From assembly GCF_008000895.1 (NCBI RefSeq), contig NZ_CP042823.1:5416501-5480500 (forward strand): a DNA stretch of 64,000 bases, in the 5' to 3' direction. The position numbers and the translations under genes were made by a program. Shown in pieces: positions 8,668 through 17,795 of this stretch. Source of the stretch: Methylobacterium sp. WL1 (GTDB taxonomy: Bacteria; Pseudomonadota; Alphaproteobacteria; Rhizobiales; Beijerinckiaceae). The notes beneath the pieces are model-generated. The model did no database searches and was not told where the DNA came from. It saw only the letters and a list, made by a program, of their open reading frames with translations. Within the stretch, counting starts at the first letter, position 1. Each line of letters begins with the position of its first letter.

Positions 8668-8710
8668 CGGACAGGGCCGTTTCCGCGGGGTGCGGAAACG
8701 GCCCTGTCCG
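8668..8710. terminator. perfect 19-bp inverted repeat, bidirectional terminator candidate
   Basis: Arms 8668-8686 and 8692-8710 are exact reverse complements with a 5-base loop (GGGGT). It lies between the convergent mucR-like/79-aa pair and pit, so it can end transcripts from both sides. No long T-run follows on either side, so termination may rely on the very stable stem. Confidence 0.75.
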
Positions 8711-8763
8711 TCGTCATGCTTGTCCGTGGATTGCGGGGCTCGGCCCCGCCGATACCCGCGGCG

Positions 8764-10392
8764 TCAGAACACGTGGCGCAGCAGGAAGAACAAGGTCGCG
8801 GCCAGCGTGATGGCGGCCGGCAGGGTCAGGATCCAGGCGAGGGCCATGTTGCGCACCGTGGCCATCTGCAGGCCCGAGCCGTTGGCCGCCATCGTCCCGG
8901 CGACGCCCGAGGACAGGATGTGCGTGGTCGAGACCGGAAGGCCGTAGAGTTCGGCAAGCCCGATCGTCCCCGCGGCGACCATCTCGGCCGACGCGCCCTG
9001 GGCGTAGGTGAGGTGGGTCTTGCCGATCTTCTCGCCCACCGTGACGACGATGCGCTTCCAGCCGACCATGGTGCCGAGGCCGAGCGCCAGGGCGACGCAG
9101 ACCTTCACCCAGCCCGGGATGTAGCGGGTGCCGTTGTTGAGCAGCCCGGTGTAGCTCTTCAGGGTCGACTTCTCGGCCTCGGACAGATCAGCCCCGGCGT
9201 TGGGCAGCAGCCGCACCGCGTCGGCGGTGAGGTACATGGCGTTGCGCAGGTTCTCGGTCTGGGCGGCCGGGACGGTGCGGATCGCGCCGTAATTCTTCAC
9301 GCTGGCGGCGATGTCGGTGGCGAGCGCGGAGAGCGCGGCGTAGACCGGCGGCCGGTTCAGGTCCTTGGACTTGAGGGCGTCCGTCACCGTCCGGCGCGCC
9401 TGCGCCGTCTCCGGCTGGGGAGCGCCGGGGGCCCGGGCGGAGAACACTTGGCTCGCCGCCGCCGAGGTCTGGATGAAGGCCGGGGTCGTGTCGTCCGACA
9501 TGGTGCGGTTCAGCGCGTAGGCGGTGGGCGCCGCGCCGATCAGGATCAGCATGATCAGGCCCATGCCCTTCTGGCCGTCGTTGCCGCCGTGGAAGAACGA
9601 CACCAGCGTGCAGGTCAGGATCAGGAGGCTGCGGATCCACAGCGGCGGCGGCGCCTCGCCCCTGGGGGCCTCGTAGAGGTCCTTGCGGCGCACCGCGAAT
9701 TTCAGGGCCAGCAGCAGCAGCGCCGCGAGGGCGAAGCCGCACAGGGGCGAGAACAGCAGCGCCTTGAACACATTGAACGCCTGGTTCCAGTCGACGCCGG
9801 CGGTGCCGTCGCCGCCGCCCATCAGCTGGTTGGCGAGGCCGACGCCCAGCACCGAGCCGATCAGCGCATGCGACGAGGAGTTCGGCAGGCCGAAGGCCCA
9901 GGTCCCGAGGTTCCAGATGATGGCGGCGAGCAGCAGCGCGAAGATCATCGCGTAGCCGGCTCCCGAGCCGACATGCAGGATCAGCTCCACCGGCAGCAGG
10001 GTGACGATGGCGTAAGCCACCGCGCCCGAGGACAGCATCACCCCCAGGAAGTTGAAGAAGCCCGACCAGACCACCGCCACCAGCGGCGGCATCGAGTGGG
10101 TGTAGATGACGGTGGCCACCGCGTTGGCGGTGTCGTGGAACCCGTTCACGAACTCGAAGGCGAGGGCGATCAGCAGCGCGAGCCCGAGCAGCGCGAAGGC
10201 CCCGTAGGCCAGCGGCGCCTCGCCGACGGCGTTCATGTCGGCGATGAGGCTCACCACCGCGTAGCCGAGCCCGGCCACCAGAACCGCCAGGAAGGCGACG
10301 ACGCCCCCCAGATGGATCCCGTGCTCGAGGCGCGGACCGCCCGCGGGCCTGTTCCCCACCCCGTGTTGCGGAATGACGGCGGAATCGGACAT
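8764..10392 (-). CDS. pit: PiT-family inorganic phosphate transporter
   Basis: 542 aa membrane protein of the PiT (Pit/PitA) family, which imports phosphate as a metal-phosphate complex with protons. Visible are the duplicated family signatures: FVNGFHDTANAVATVIYT in the N-terminal half and VSTTHILSSGVAGTMAANG near the C-terminus, with many hydrophobic segments and a hydrophilic central loop. Start ATG at 10392. No DUF47/PhoU-like partner gene lies beside it, unlike many pit loci. A Pho-box-like repeat is 53 bases upstream of the start. It opens a phosphorus-acquisition island that runs to phnN. Confidence 0.93.
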   Translation of the reverse strand: MSDSAVIPQHGVGNRPAGGPRLEHGIHLGGVVAFLAVLVAGLGYAVVSLIADMNAVGEAPLAYGAFALLGLALLIALAFEFVNGFHDTANAVATVIYTHSMPPLVAVVWSGFFNFLGVMLSSGAVAYAIVTLLPVELILHVGSGAGYAMIFALLLAAIIWNLGTWAFGLPNSSSHALIGSVLGVGLANQLMGGGDGTAGVDWNQAFNVFKALLFSPLCGFALAALLLLALKFAVRRKDLYEAPRGEAPPPLWIRSLLILTCTLVSFFHGGNDGQKGMGLIMLILIGAAPTAYALNRTMSDDTTPAFIQTSAAASQVFSARAPGAPQPETAQARRTVTDALKSKDLNRPPVYAALSALATDIAASVKNYGAIRTVPAAQTENLRNAMYLTADAVRLLPNAGADLSEAEKSTLKSYTGLLNNGTRYIPGWVKVCVALALGLGTMVGWKRIVVTVGEKIGKTHLTYAQGASAEMVAAGTIGLAELYGLPVSTTHILSSGVAGTMAANGSGLQMATVRNMALAWILTLPAAITLAATLFFLLRHVF

Positions 10393-10807
10393 GGGCCCTC
10401 GCGTTGAATCGTCTTCGGAAGCGAGGCGGGATTAAGATTGTGGGATGACGTTTCAGTGACGTTTTGCCGAAGGTATTCAGCGAAGCATTATATTCGTGCG
10501 CCTACCGCCGACGATCCGAAAATATCAATCTGCACGAAGTCTATTCCGCCCACTTCGAGGTCTGGGCCGGGGTGTTTACTGATACGACCGCGCCCGGTTC
10601 CGGTACCGGACATCCGTCCGGCGATGGCCCGCACCGATCGACGGGGAGGCGTCCGGCCTGGAGTGCAGCGTGACGCGTTTGCGGAGCCGCGGCCGCGGCG
10701 CTGGAAGCAAAGCGCAAGATTAACATGGCCCTGGATTTGCGCCGGCTAAGATGTCTGGCTGTTGCTGACAGGATACACGCGATGATTCAGGGCTTTGTGA
10801 ATGGATT
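10393..10807. other. intergenic region between pit and the autotransporter gene
   Basis: 415 bases without a convincing gene, divergent promoter region of pit and the PAP2 autotransporter. It holds the Pho-box-like repeat at 10445-10462 and several A/T-rich patches (about 10480-10545 and 10710-10800). Short open frames here have no recognisable features. Confidence 0.6.
10445..10462 (-). promoter_or_regulatory. Pho-box-like direct repeat upstream of pit
   Basis: Read on the minus strand it is ACGTCAC, spacer TGAA, ACGTCAT: two 7-mers with a 4-base A-containing spacer, the geometry of a PhoB box (consensus CTGTCAT-N4-CTGTCAC). Each half matches the consensus at 5 of 7 positions. It lies 53 bases before the pit start codon. 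It could also act on the divergent autotransporter gene. Confidence 0.55.
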
Positions 10808-13800
10808 ATGACGCATTCGCGTTCGCGGAAGTGGCTAAATCTCCCGCCGCAGGCCGAAGGGCCGCAGGCTTGGGGGCCAGGAATGAGCGTTCGCTATGGG
10901 GTCTCGATCGCGGCCTTGATGGTCGCCGCGTGCGGGTCGGGGGTGCAGGCGCAGACCGTCAACACCACGGCCTCCGACGTCAACGTGCTCAACCTGCTGG
11001 CGCCGTACCTGGCGCTCAACGCAACGGCGGCCGGGCAGGCGACGCTGAGCCTGAACCTGGCGCAGACGATCGCCCTCAACACCGGCGCGGACCTCGCCCG
11101 GCAGCAGGTGGCGATCAGCGACAAGAACCTGCTCAGCGCGGCGAGCAACGCCCTGTCGTCCTCGGGGCTCGGCAGCTACGGCGTCGCGGCCAACATCGCC
11201 GGCGGCCTGCCCGGACAGACGCCGATCAACGGCATCGTCCCGCAGCAACGGGTCGGCGGCCTCGGTGCGCAGCTCGGCCCGATCTACCAGCGCGGGACCG
11301 CCCAGGGCGTGAACGGCGCCCTCGGCGGCGTGGTCAACCTGCTGGTCAACGCCAACACGTTCACGGGCAACAACCTCGGCGTCGCGAAGAACTACTTCGC
11401 CAACGGCGCGGCCAACAACCCGAGCGTGACACCCGCCAACTACGTGGCGGTGCCGGCCGTGGCGCCCGCGGGCTACGGGCTGCCGACGTATGACGGCCTG
11501 CCCAACACCACCAACAGCGTCTACGACCGCGCCTACGGGGTCACCAACACCCAGCCGGGCCAGGACGTCTACGGCTCGTCGCGCCCGGTCCAGGTCGCGC
11601 CCGGCCGCATCAACCCGTTCGATCCGACGGCGCTGACCGGCCTCGCGACCAACGCCTCCTTCCCCAGCGGGCACACCACCTACGCGTTCACCAGCGGCTA
11701 CCTGCTGGCGATGCTGGTGCCGCAGCAATACCAGAACGTGCTGCTGCGGGCCTCCGAGTACGGCGAGAGCCGGATCGTGCTCGGCGTTCACTACCCCCTC
11801 GACGTGATCGGCAGCCGGGCGCTGGCGGCCTACGACCTGGCCCAGGCGTTCACGAACCCGGCCTACGTCAACAACGCCGCGGTGACCGGCGTGGCGATCA
11901 ACCTGCCGAACCAGTTCGTGCAGGCGCAGGGGCAGCTTCAGGCCTATCTCGCCGCCCAATGCGGCAACACCGTCGCGGCCTGCGCGAGCGGCGCCGCCAA
12001 CAGCGCCGGAAACCCCTATCTCCCGTCGGCCGCCAACCAGGCCGCCTACCAGCAGCGCCTGACCTACGGCCTGCCGACCCTGACCTTCGCCCAGGCCCCG
12101 CGCGAGGCGGCCCCCGCCGGCGGACCCGACGCCGCGATCCTGCTGGCGCCGCTCTACGGCGGATCGACCGCCGCCGCCCGCACGCTCGCCCCGCAGGGCG
12201 GCCTCTACGGCCAGCTCTCGACCGCCACGATCAACCAGATCGTCGTCAACACGCAGACCAACGCGCTCGCGGCCTTCTACGGCAGCCCGCTCAGCTACTG
12301 GAGCCGCATCGACCTCTATTCCGCCGCCGGCTATTTCGGAGCCGTCACCGGCACCCTGTGGATGGACACGAGCGACCGCCTCGGCATCGATGTCGGCGTC
12401 GGAACAGGCGGCGTGCTCTACGCCAACGGCACCATCGCGGGCACCGTCTCGGTCGGGGCCGGCGGCCTGCTCGGCGGCTCGGGCACGCTCGGCGGCCTCA
12501 ACGCCCTCTCGGGCGGCACCGTGGCGCCGGGGAACTCGATCGGCACCCTCAACGTCGCCGGCGCGGTCGCCTTCGCGCCGGGCTCGGTCTACCGGGTCGA
12601 GGCCAACGCCGCCGGACAAGCCGACAAGATCGCGGCCGGCGGCGCCGTGACGCTCGGCGGCGGCACCGTGCAGGTCGTGGCTGCCTCCGGCGCCTATGGC
12701 CCGCGCACAACCTACGCGATCTTGAGCGCGGCCGGCGGCGTCTCGGGACGGTTCGACCTGGTCACGGCGAACCTCGCCTTCCTCAGCCCCGGCCTGCGCT
12801 ACCTGCCCAACGACGTCGCCCTGACGCTGACCCGCAACGACGTCCCGCTGGCCGCCGGCGCCACCGGGCGCAACGGCGTCGCGTCCGCCAACGCGCTCCA
12901 GGCGGCCGGGTCCGGCCGGGCCTACGACGCCGCCCTGGCGTTCACCACCGCGGAGGCCGCCGACGGCTTCCGGGCGCTCGCTGGCGACATCCACGCCAGC
13001 ACGGTGTCGACCGCCTACGAGACGGCGTTCTTCGTGCGCGAGGCGGTGCTCGACCGGCTGCGCTGGGGCGGGTCGGCCCCGAGCCTCGACGACGGCCGCG
13101 TGCCGGCGGCCTACAGCGCCGACCTGCCGGGCCGGACGCCCGTGGTGGCGAGCGTGCCGACGCGGATCCTCGACCCGCAGGTGTTCGGGCTCTGGGGCCA
13201 GGGCTTCGGCGCGTTCGGCACGGCCGGCGGGGGCGGCAACGCCTTCGACCTCGGCCGGCAGATCGCCGGCTTCGCACTCGGCGCCGAGGTCCGGCTGCCG
13301 AGCGGGCTCCGGTTCGGCCTGGTCGGCGGCTACACCGAGGCCAACCTCGACAGCGTCGGCCGGCAGGGCGGGGGGCGCGCGGCTGGGCGCCGCCAGCCCA
13401 TCCGAGAGCGCGACGCTCAAGAGCGGCTTCGGCGGCGTCTACGGCGGCACCGCGTTCGGCCCGATCGAAGTGCGGCTGGGCGCCCTCTACGCCGACACCG
13501 ACACCCGCACCCGGCGCAGCGTCCTGTACGGCCTGGCGGACAGCCCGACCGGGCATGGCGGCGGCCACACCGTCCAGGGCTTCGGCGAGATCGGCTACCG
13601 GTTCACGCTGAGCGCGCCGTCGGCCCCGGCGTCGCGGGACGGACGGGCGGCGGCCTCCTACATCGAGCCGTTCGTGGGCGTGGCCTATGTCGGCATCCGG
13701 CGCGACGGGTTCGCCGAGACCGGCGGCGCAGCGGCGCTGGTCAGCTACGGGCGCGGCTACGACCTCGGCGCGGCGACCGTCGGCGTGCGGGGGCAGACGG

Positions 13801-14078
13801 GCTTCGATCTCGGCTTCGGTGTTCCGGTGACGGCGCACGGCCTGCTCGGCTACCGGCGGGCGTTCGGCGACGTCGTGCCGGCGGCCCTGCTGAGCTTCGG
13901 CACCGGCCCCGCCTTCCTGAGCGCGGGGGTGCCGATCGACCGGGACGCGCTGGTGGCCGGCGCCGGGCTCGACCTGGCGGTGGCGCCGAACGCGACGCTC
14001 GGCGTGGCCTATACCGGCCAAGTCGGCGCCCGGGCCCAGGACCAGGCCGTGAAGGGCAACCTGACCCTTCGGTTCTGA
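10808..14078 (+). pseudogene. autotransporter with PAP2 acid-phosphatase passenger, frameshifted at a G6 run
   Basis: A signal peptide ends near VQAQ (about residue 49). The passenger has PAP2 phosphatase motifs: FPSGH at 285-289, SR-x5-H-x3-D at 321-332, and a preceding RP. A glycine-rich stalk with GTVAPGNSIGTLNVAG-type repeats follows, then an autotransporter beta-barrel. The frame breaks at GGGGGG (13370-13375, about codon 855), inside the first barrel strands. Removing one G restores continuous barrel sequence (RLGAASPSES, then GFGGVYGG) to a terminal LTLRF and TGA at 14076-14078, giving about 1089 aa. As written, translation runs out of frame to 14197 and the barrel is lost. ATG 10883, closer to the hydrophobic core, is another possible start. 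The protein would display an acid phosphatase on the cell surface. The break may be a real mutation, phase variation or a sequencing error. Confidence 0.85.
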
Positions 14079-14085
14079 GGGGCCT

Positions 14086-14103
14086 CTGTCACACGGCTGA
14101 CGC
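14086..14103 (+). promoter_or_regulatory. Pho-box-like direct repeat upstream of the glycosyltransferase
   Basis: CTGTCAC, spacer ACGG, CTGACGC. The first half equals one half of the PhoB consensus exactly; the second matches at 5 of 7 positions. It lies 107 bases before the glycosyltransferase start and just after the autotransporter stop. Confidence 0.45.
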
Positions 14104-14116
14104 GGTCCGGCCGTTA

Positions 14117-14142
14117 GAGCCGCGCCCGACCGGGTGCGGCTC
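14117..14142. terminator. stem-loop after the autotransporter gene
   Basis: GAGCCGC (14117-14123) pairs with GCGGCTC (14136-14142), with further CCC/GGG pairing inside. No T-run follows, so it may be an intrinsic terminator of modest strength or an RNA-processing hairpin. Confidence 0.45.
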
Positions 14143-14210
14143 GAAATCCCTGATGCCACGCGCACTCGCCGACGATCCGGGCCGATCACGAGCGTGAACG
14201 AGGGATCCGC

Positions 14211-15359
14211 ATGATTGACCCCACGGTGTCGGCCCTGTCCCTCGGTGCGCTGTTGGCCCTGATCCAGATCGCCAGCATCGCGATCGCGGGCCGGCGCATC
14301 GGGACGGTCCACGGCGCGTCCACCTTCCCGGCCGGTGCCCCGGTCTCCCTGGTCCGGCCGCTCCACGGGGTCGAGGCGTTCAGCGACGAGATGCTGGTCC
14401 GCAGCTTCCGCCTCGCCTATCCGGCCTACGAGTTGATCTTCTGCGTGGCCGACCCGGCCGATCCGATCGTCCCGCGGGTGCAGCGCCTGATCGCCGACCA
14501 CCCGCAGGTGCCGGCCCGGCTGATCCTCGGTGACGAGCGCGTGAGCGACAATCCCAAGCTGAACAATTGCGTCCGCGGCTGGCGCGCCGCCGCGCATGAC
14601 TGGATCGTGCTCGCCGATTCCAACGTCGCGATGCCGCCGGATTATCTTCAGCGGCTGCAGGCGGCCTGGCGGTCCGACACCGGCCTGGTCTGCTCGACCC
14701 CGGCGGGCGCCCGGCCGGGCAGCTTCATGGCCGAGGTGGAATGCGCCTTCCTCAACACCCTGCAGGCCCGCTGGCAATACGCGGCCGAGGTGTTCGGCCT
14801 GGGCTTCGCGCAGGGCAAGAGCATGCTCTGGCACAAGCCGTTCCTGGAGGCCCGGGGCGGCCTTCAGGCGCTGGCCTCCGAGATCGCCGAGGATGCAGCC
14901 GCCACCAAGCTGGTGCGCGCCGCCGGCAAGCGCGTCCACCTCGTTTCGAGCCCGTTCGAGCAGCCGCTGGGACGGCGCGGCTTCCGCGAGGTCTGGGCGC
15001 GGCAGCTGCGCTGGGCGCGCCTGCGCCGGGTGACCTTCGCGCTGTTCTTCATCCCGGAGATCGGCAGCGGGGTCCTGTTGCCGGCGCTGCTGGTGGCGCT
15101 CTGGGCCGGCAGCTCGGCCGGCCTCGCGGGCGCTGCCGGCCTCATCGGGCTGTGCTATGGGGCCGAGTACCGGCTCGCGGTCCGCGCGGGCTGGCAACGC
15201 GGGCCGCGCATGCTGGCGGCGTTCCTGGTGCGCGACGCGCTGATCCCGGCCCTGTGGCTCGCCGCCTGGGTGCAGAGCGCCATCGTCTGGCGCGGCAACG
15301 CCATGGATGTGCGCCCGCGCCGCGCCAGCGTCGACCGCGCCTGCGCGCCGACGGCGTGA
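14211..15359 (+). CDS. GT21-type lipid glycosyltransferase (ceramide/diacylglycerol glucosyltransferase-like)
   Basis: 382 aa. A hydrophobic N-terminal helix is followed by a GT-A domain with the order expected for family 21: an aspartate in FCVADP, DSN in LADSNVAMPP, AED in EIAEDAAATK, and the (Q/R)xxRW box as RQLRWARLRR. C-terminal hydrophobic helices follow. Family 21 enzymes put glucose on ceramide or diacylglycerol; rhizobial members make phosphate-free glycolipids that replace phospholipids under phosphate limitation. It lies inside a phosphorus-acquisition island with a Pho-box-like site upstream, which favours that role, but the acceptor cannot be read from sequence. An HpnI-type hopanoid enzyme is an alternative; no other hpn biosynthesis genes are adjacent. 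Confidence 0.8.
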   Translation: MIDPTVSALSLGALLALIQIASIAIAGRRIGTVHGASTFPAGAPVSLVRPLHGVEAFSDEMLVRSFRLAYPAYELIFCVADPADPIVPRVQRLIADHPQVPARLILGDERVSDNPKLNNCVRGWRAAAHDWIVLADSNVAMPPDYLQRLQAAWRSDTGLVCSTPAGARPGSFMAEVECAFLNTLQARWQYAAEVFGLGFAQGKSMLWHKPFLEARGGLQALASEIAEDAAATKLVRAAGKRVHLVSSPFEQPLGRRGFREVWARQLRWARLRRVTFALFFIPEIGSGVLLPALLVALWAGSSAGLAGAAGLIGLCYGAEYRLAVRAGWQRGPRMLAAFLVRDALIPALWLAAWVQSAIVWRGNAMDVRPRRASVDRACAPTA

Positions 15360-15384
15360 CCGCGCGGAGGCCGGAGGTCATCAC

Positions 15385-16071
15385 ATGACGCGCCGCTACG
15401 CTCTCTATTGGCTCCCCCCGCCCGGCTCGGGCCTGGCCGCCTTCGGCAACGCCGTGCTCGGCTACGACAACGCCGCCGGCGCGCCGGTGCCGCATCCGCA
15501 GGCCCTCGGCGACCTCGCCGCCGTCACGGCGGGCGCCCGGGTCTACGGGTTCCATGCGACCCTGAAGGCGCCGATGCGCCTCGCCCCGGGCACCGAGGAG
15601 GCGGACCTCGTCGCGGCGGTGCGGGACCTCGCAATCGGGCACCCGCCGGTGGCGCTCGGGTCGCTGGCCGTCGCGGCGCTCGGGCCGTTCCTGGCGCTGG
15701 TCCCCGCGGCTCCGCCGGCGGAGCTCGGGTTGCTCGCCGCCGAATGCGTCGCCGCCCTGGACCCGTGGCGGGCGCCGCTGTCGGAGAGCGAGCGCACCAA
15801 GCGCCGCCCGGAGCGCCTCGATCCGCGCGGCCGCACCCTGCTCGCCCGCTGGGGCTATCCGTATGTCTTCGAGGCTTTCCGGTTCCACATGACGCTGACC
15901 GACGCCCTACCGGATCCCGACCGCGCCGCCTGGCTGCGCCGCCTGTCCGACGCCTACGCGGCCACGCGACCTGAGCCCGTGGTGATCGACGCCCTGAGCG
16001 TGCTCGTGCAGGACGGGGTCGAGCCGTTCCGGCTGCTGGCGCGCCTGCCTTTCGGAGACGCGCATGGCTGA
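15385..16071 (+). CDS. DUF1045 phosphonate-operon protein, 2H phosphoesterase superfamily
   Basis: 228 aa from the ATG at 15385, chosen because CCGGAGG lies just upstream and the protein then begins [13 protein letters not shown] as in the family. Two HxT motifs are plain: FHATLKAP (about residues 53-60) and FHMTLTDA (about 170-177), the paired histidines of 2H phosphoesterases. Proteins of this family are found with C-P lyase genes. It overlaps the next gene by 8 bases and lies 25 bases after the glycosyltransferase. phnP, which opens the cyclic ribose phosphate made by C-P lyase, is absent from this cluster, so this enzyme is a candidate to do that step (inference). Confidence 0.85.
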   Translation: MTRRYALYWLPPPGSGLAAFGNAVLGYDNAAGAPVPHPQALGDLAAVTAGARVYGFHATLKAPMRLAPGTEEADLVAAVRDLAIGHPPVALGSLAVAALGPFLALVPAAPPAELGLLAAECVAALDPWRAPLSESERTKRRPERLDPRGRTLLARWGYPYVFEAFRFHMTLTDALPDPDRAAWLRRLSDAYAATRPEPVVIDALSVLVQDGVEPFRLLARLPFGDAHG

Positions 16072-16696
16072 CCAGCATCTCGGCCTCCAGGCAGCCGTCG
16101 ACCCCAGCGCCCGGATCGTCGACTGCCATCTCGGCCGCTACACGCAAATCGGCGCCCGCACCCGCCTGACCGAGACCGTCCTCGACGATTATTCCTACAT
16201 CGCCCAGGACGGGGAGGTGATCTACACCACCATCGGCAAGTTCTGCTCGATCGCCGCCGCGGTGCGGATCAACCCGGGCAACCACCCGATGGAACGCGCG
16301 AGCCAGGCGCATTTCACCTATCGGGCTCAGGCCTACTGGCCCGAGGAGGCGGACGAGGACGCGTTCTTCGCGCGCCGCCGGGCAAGCCCGGTGACCATCG
16401 GCCACGACGTCTGGATCGGCCATGGGGTGGTGGTGCTGCCCGGCCGCAGCATCGGCACCGGCGCCGTGGTCGGGGCGGGCGCGATCGTCACGCGGGACGT
16501 CCCGGCCTACACGATCGTCGTCGGCAACCCGGCTCGACCGGTGCGCCGCCGCTTCCCCGAGCCGGTCGCCGAGCGGCTGGAGCGCCTCGCCTGGTGGGAT
16601 TGGGACCACGACCGCCTGCGCAAGGCGCTTCCGGATTTCCGCGCGCTGCCGATCGAAGACTTCCTGGAGCGGTACACCAGTCGGTCGGGCACGTAG
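16064..16696 (+). CDS. phosphonate-associated hexapeptide-repeat acetyltransferase
   Basis: 210 aa left-handed beta-helix protein. Hexapeptide-type repeats run from about residue 10 to 160. [15 protein letters not shown] and [42 protein letters not shown] are typical of the CatB/Vat acetyltransferase group, including the acceptor-site histidine region. Members of this family in phn clusters are thought to acylate aminophosphonates or related intermediates, which could also explain the lack of phnO. It overlaps the DUF1045 gene by 8 bases, so the two are translationally coupled, and lies 117 bases before phnC. Confidence 0.85.
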   Translation: MADQHLGLQAAVDPSARIVDCHLGRYTQIGARTRLTETVLDDYSYIAQDGEVIYTTIGKFCSIAAAVRINPGNHPMERASQAHFTYRAQAYWPEEADEDAFFARRRASPVTIGHDVWIGHGVVVLPGRSIGTGAVVGAGAIVTRDVPAYTIVVGNPARPVRRRFPEPVAERLERLAWWDWDHDRLRKALPDFRALPIEDFLERYTSRSGT

Positions 16697-16756
16697 GGAG
16701 ACGCCGGGGCGCGCAACTCCGGATTTGGTGCGCCGACTAAAGAAATCATTTTGTAT

Positions 16757-16774
16757 TCGTCATTCAACCGTCGT
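16757..16774 (+). promoter_or_regulatory. Pho-box-like direct repeat upstream of phnC
   Basis: TCGTCAT, spacer TCAA, CCGTCGT: two 7-mers 11 bases apart, 39 bases before the phnC start. The halves match the PhoB consensus at 5 and 4 of 7 positions, so this is weaker than the phnG site but in the right place in an A/T-rich patch. Confidence 0.45.
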
Positions 16775-16813
16775 GGAAGAGGCGTTTAGCTGCCTCCACC
16801 CCGCAGCGGATGG

Positions 16814-17668
16814 ATGTTTATGCTCGTCGTAGAGGATCTCACGCGTCAGTACGGCGGCCGTCGAGCCGTGGACGAAGTCTCGCTGCGGATCGAGCGCGGC
16901 AGCTTCGTCGGTGTGATCGGCCGATCGGGAGCCGGCAAATCAACGCTCCTGCGGTTGATCAACCGTCTCGCCGATCCGAGTTCCGGGCGCATCCTCTATG
17001 ACGGCCGCGACATCACCGGCCTGAGCGGTCGGCCGCTCCGCGAATGGCGCACCCGCTGCGCCATGATCTTCCAGCAGTTCAATCTGGTCGGCCGCCTCGA
17101 CGTGATGACCAACGTGCTGATGGGCCGGCTGAGCCATGTGCCGACCCACCGCTCCCTGCTCCGGCTGTGGTCGGACGAGGATCGGGCCATGGCCCTCGCC
17201 GCCCTGGAGAGCTTCGACATGGGCGAGTTCGCCGGCCAGCGGGCCGACGGCCTGTCGGGCGGCCAGCAGCAGCGCGTCGCCATCGCCCGGGCGCTGGTGC
17301 AGGAGCCCGAGATCCTGCTCGCCGACGAGCCCGTGGCGTCCCTGGACCCGCGCAACACCCGGCTGGTGATGGATGCCCTGGCGGCCGTGAACCGGCGCTA
17401 CGGCATCACGGTCCTGTGCAACCTGCATTCCCTCGATCTCGCCCGGGCCTATTGCGACCGCCTCGTCGGGCTCGCCGCAGGCCGAGTGGTGTTCGAGGGC
17501 GGCCCGTTCGACCTCACCGAGGACGTGGCGCGCCGGCTCTACGGCCTGGAGGCGGGCGAGGTGCTGGACGATTCCCCGGAGCGCGAGGCCGAGCAGCGGG
17601 CGGCCCTGCCGGGGCTGCCCGGCCTCGTCCCGGCCCAGCCCATCCGCGAGGCCGCCATCGGCGCCTGA
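16814..17668 (+). CDS. phnC: phosphonate ABC transporter, ATP-binding protein PhnC
   Basis: 284 aa ATPase that powers phosphonate uptake with PhnD and PhnE. Walker A is GRSGAGKST (about residues 36-44), the ABC signature is [15 protein letters not shown], Walker B is ILLADEP with the following VASLDP, and the switch histidine lies in NLHSLDLA. The PhnC-specific [19 protein letters not shown] follows the Q-loop. ATG 16814 or 16820 are both possible starts. Followed after 127 bases by phnD; a 7-bp stem-loop (17675-17691) lies between and could adjust the ratio of ATPase to binding protein. Confidence 0.95.
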   Translation: MFMLVVEDLTRQYGGRRAVDEVSLRIERGSFVGVIGRSGAGKSTLLRLINRLADPSSGRILYDGRDITGLSGRPLREWRTRCAMIFQQFNLVGRLDVMTNVLMGRLSHVPTHRSLLRLWSDEDRAMALAALESFDMGEFAGQRADGLSGGQQQRVAIARALVQEPEILLADEPVASLDPRNTRLVMDALAAVNRRYGITVLCNLHSLDLARAYCDRLVGLAAGRVVFEGGPFDLTEDVARRLYGLEAGEVLDDSPEREAEQRAALPGLPGLVPAQPIREAAIGA

Positions 17669-17674
17669 GCCGGG

Positions 17675-17691
17675 GCGCCGGTCGCCGGCGC
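17675..17691. other. stem-loop between phnC and phnD
   Basis: GCGCCGG (17675-17681) and CCGGCGC (17685-17691) form a 7-bp stem with loop TCG, directly after the phnC stop. No T-run follows; possibly a transcript-stabilising or attenuating element. Confidence 0.4.
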
Positions 17692-17795
17692 ACCGGGCTC
17701 GAGGCCCCCAACAACGACGGATGGAAACGCCCGACCGGACGCGCCGACCGCGCGGCCGGCCAATCCAGCGCTTGAACAGACCCGAGGACCACCCG

